From NCBI GenBank assembly GCA_016875515.1, contig VGRA01000223.1, positions 1-5,411 of the forward strand: a stretch of 5,411 nt of DNA, in the 5' to 3' direction. The notes under the pieces are model-generated. The model ran no database searches. It worked only from the letters and a program-made list of their open reading frames with translations, and was not told where the DNA came from. Shown piece after piece: positions 5,323 through 5,411 of this stretch. Origin of the DNA: Deltaproteobacteria bacterium (lineage in GTDB: Bacteria; Myxococcota; Myxococcia; Myxococcales; Myxococcaceae). The position numbers were made by a program, and so were the translations under genes. The stretch's first letter is position 1. Each line of letters starts with the position of its first letter.

Positions 5323-5411
5323 GTGGACACCTCCCGCGCGCTGATGACCGCCTTCGGCCGGCGCTACCTCGTGGCGCTCGAGGCCAGCCTCAAGGGAGAG
5401 GAGATCCCGCC
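5323..5411 (+). CDS. 5' end of a divergent gene cut by the window edge (tentative)
   Basis: This frame is open from after a stop at 5263-5265 to the window end. Codon use fits the neighbouring genes, with almost all third positions G or C. The most likely start is GTG 5323, giving VDTSRALMTAFGRRYLVALE and then ASLKGEEIP; ATG 5344 is the alternative. Neither has a good Shine-Dalgarno: GGCGGAAAG lies about 10-12 nt before the GTG, and AGGA at 5318-5321 is too close to it. The visible 29 residues suggest an amphipathic helix at the start of a soluble protein; I do not recognise the family. If real, the gene diverges from the NuiA-like operon and shares its 143-nt intergenic region. Confidence 0.4.
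   Translation, partial: MDTSRALMTAFGRRYLVALEASLKGEEIP

Overview
The window is very GC-rich (about 70% by eye), with G/C at nearly every third codon position, tightly packed genes and start/stop overlaps. This and the protein styles suggest a myxobacterium (Myxococcota, Cystobacterineae-like). That assignment is an inference; no marker gene is present.

Left block (1-3806, + strand): four genes in one translationally coupled run. They are the 3' end of an unrecognised gene (1-624), a fusion of an HExxH metallopeptidase-like domain with a von Willebrand A domain (621-2255), a small helical protein ending in a charged helix and a 12-alanine run (2255-2836), and a short PaaK-like member of the adenylate-forming (ANL) superfamily (2829-3806). 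The overlaps are 4, 1 and 8 nt. The vWA protein resembles the vWA component of MoxR-vWA-beta-propeller (bpX) ternary systems, which are predicted NTP-dependent regulatory or conflict modules. A MoxR AAA+ ATPase would be expected upstream, outside the window. A PaaK-like protein lacking the C-terminal catalytic domain is an unexpected partner and the most novel point here.

Right block (3733-5179, - strand): two genes transcribed towards the left block. The first (5179-4367) encodes a 270-aa protein with two EF-hand-like but calcium-ligand-poor repeats followed by a nuclease A inhibitor (NuiA)-like domain. The second (4341-3733) starts 25 nt after it and encodes an unrecognised 202-aa protein. 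Its last 74 nt overlap the end of the PaaK-like gene in antisense, so the two operons converge with no intergenic space.

Right edge (5180-5411): a short intergenic region holds a sigma-70-like promoter candidate for the NuiA-like gene and several small inverted repeats. After it, an open frame on the + strand probably begins another gene cut by the window end. I saw no tRNA, rRNA, CRISPR array, insertion sequence or convincing intrinsic terminator.
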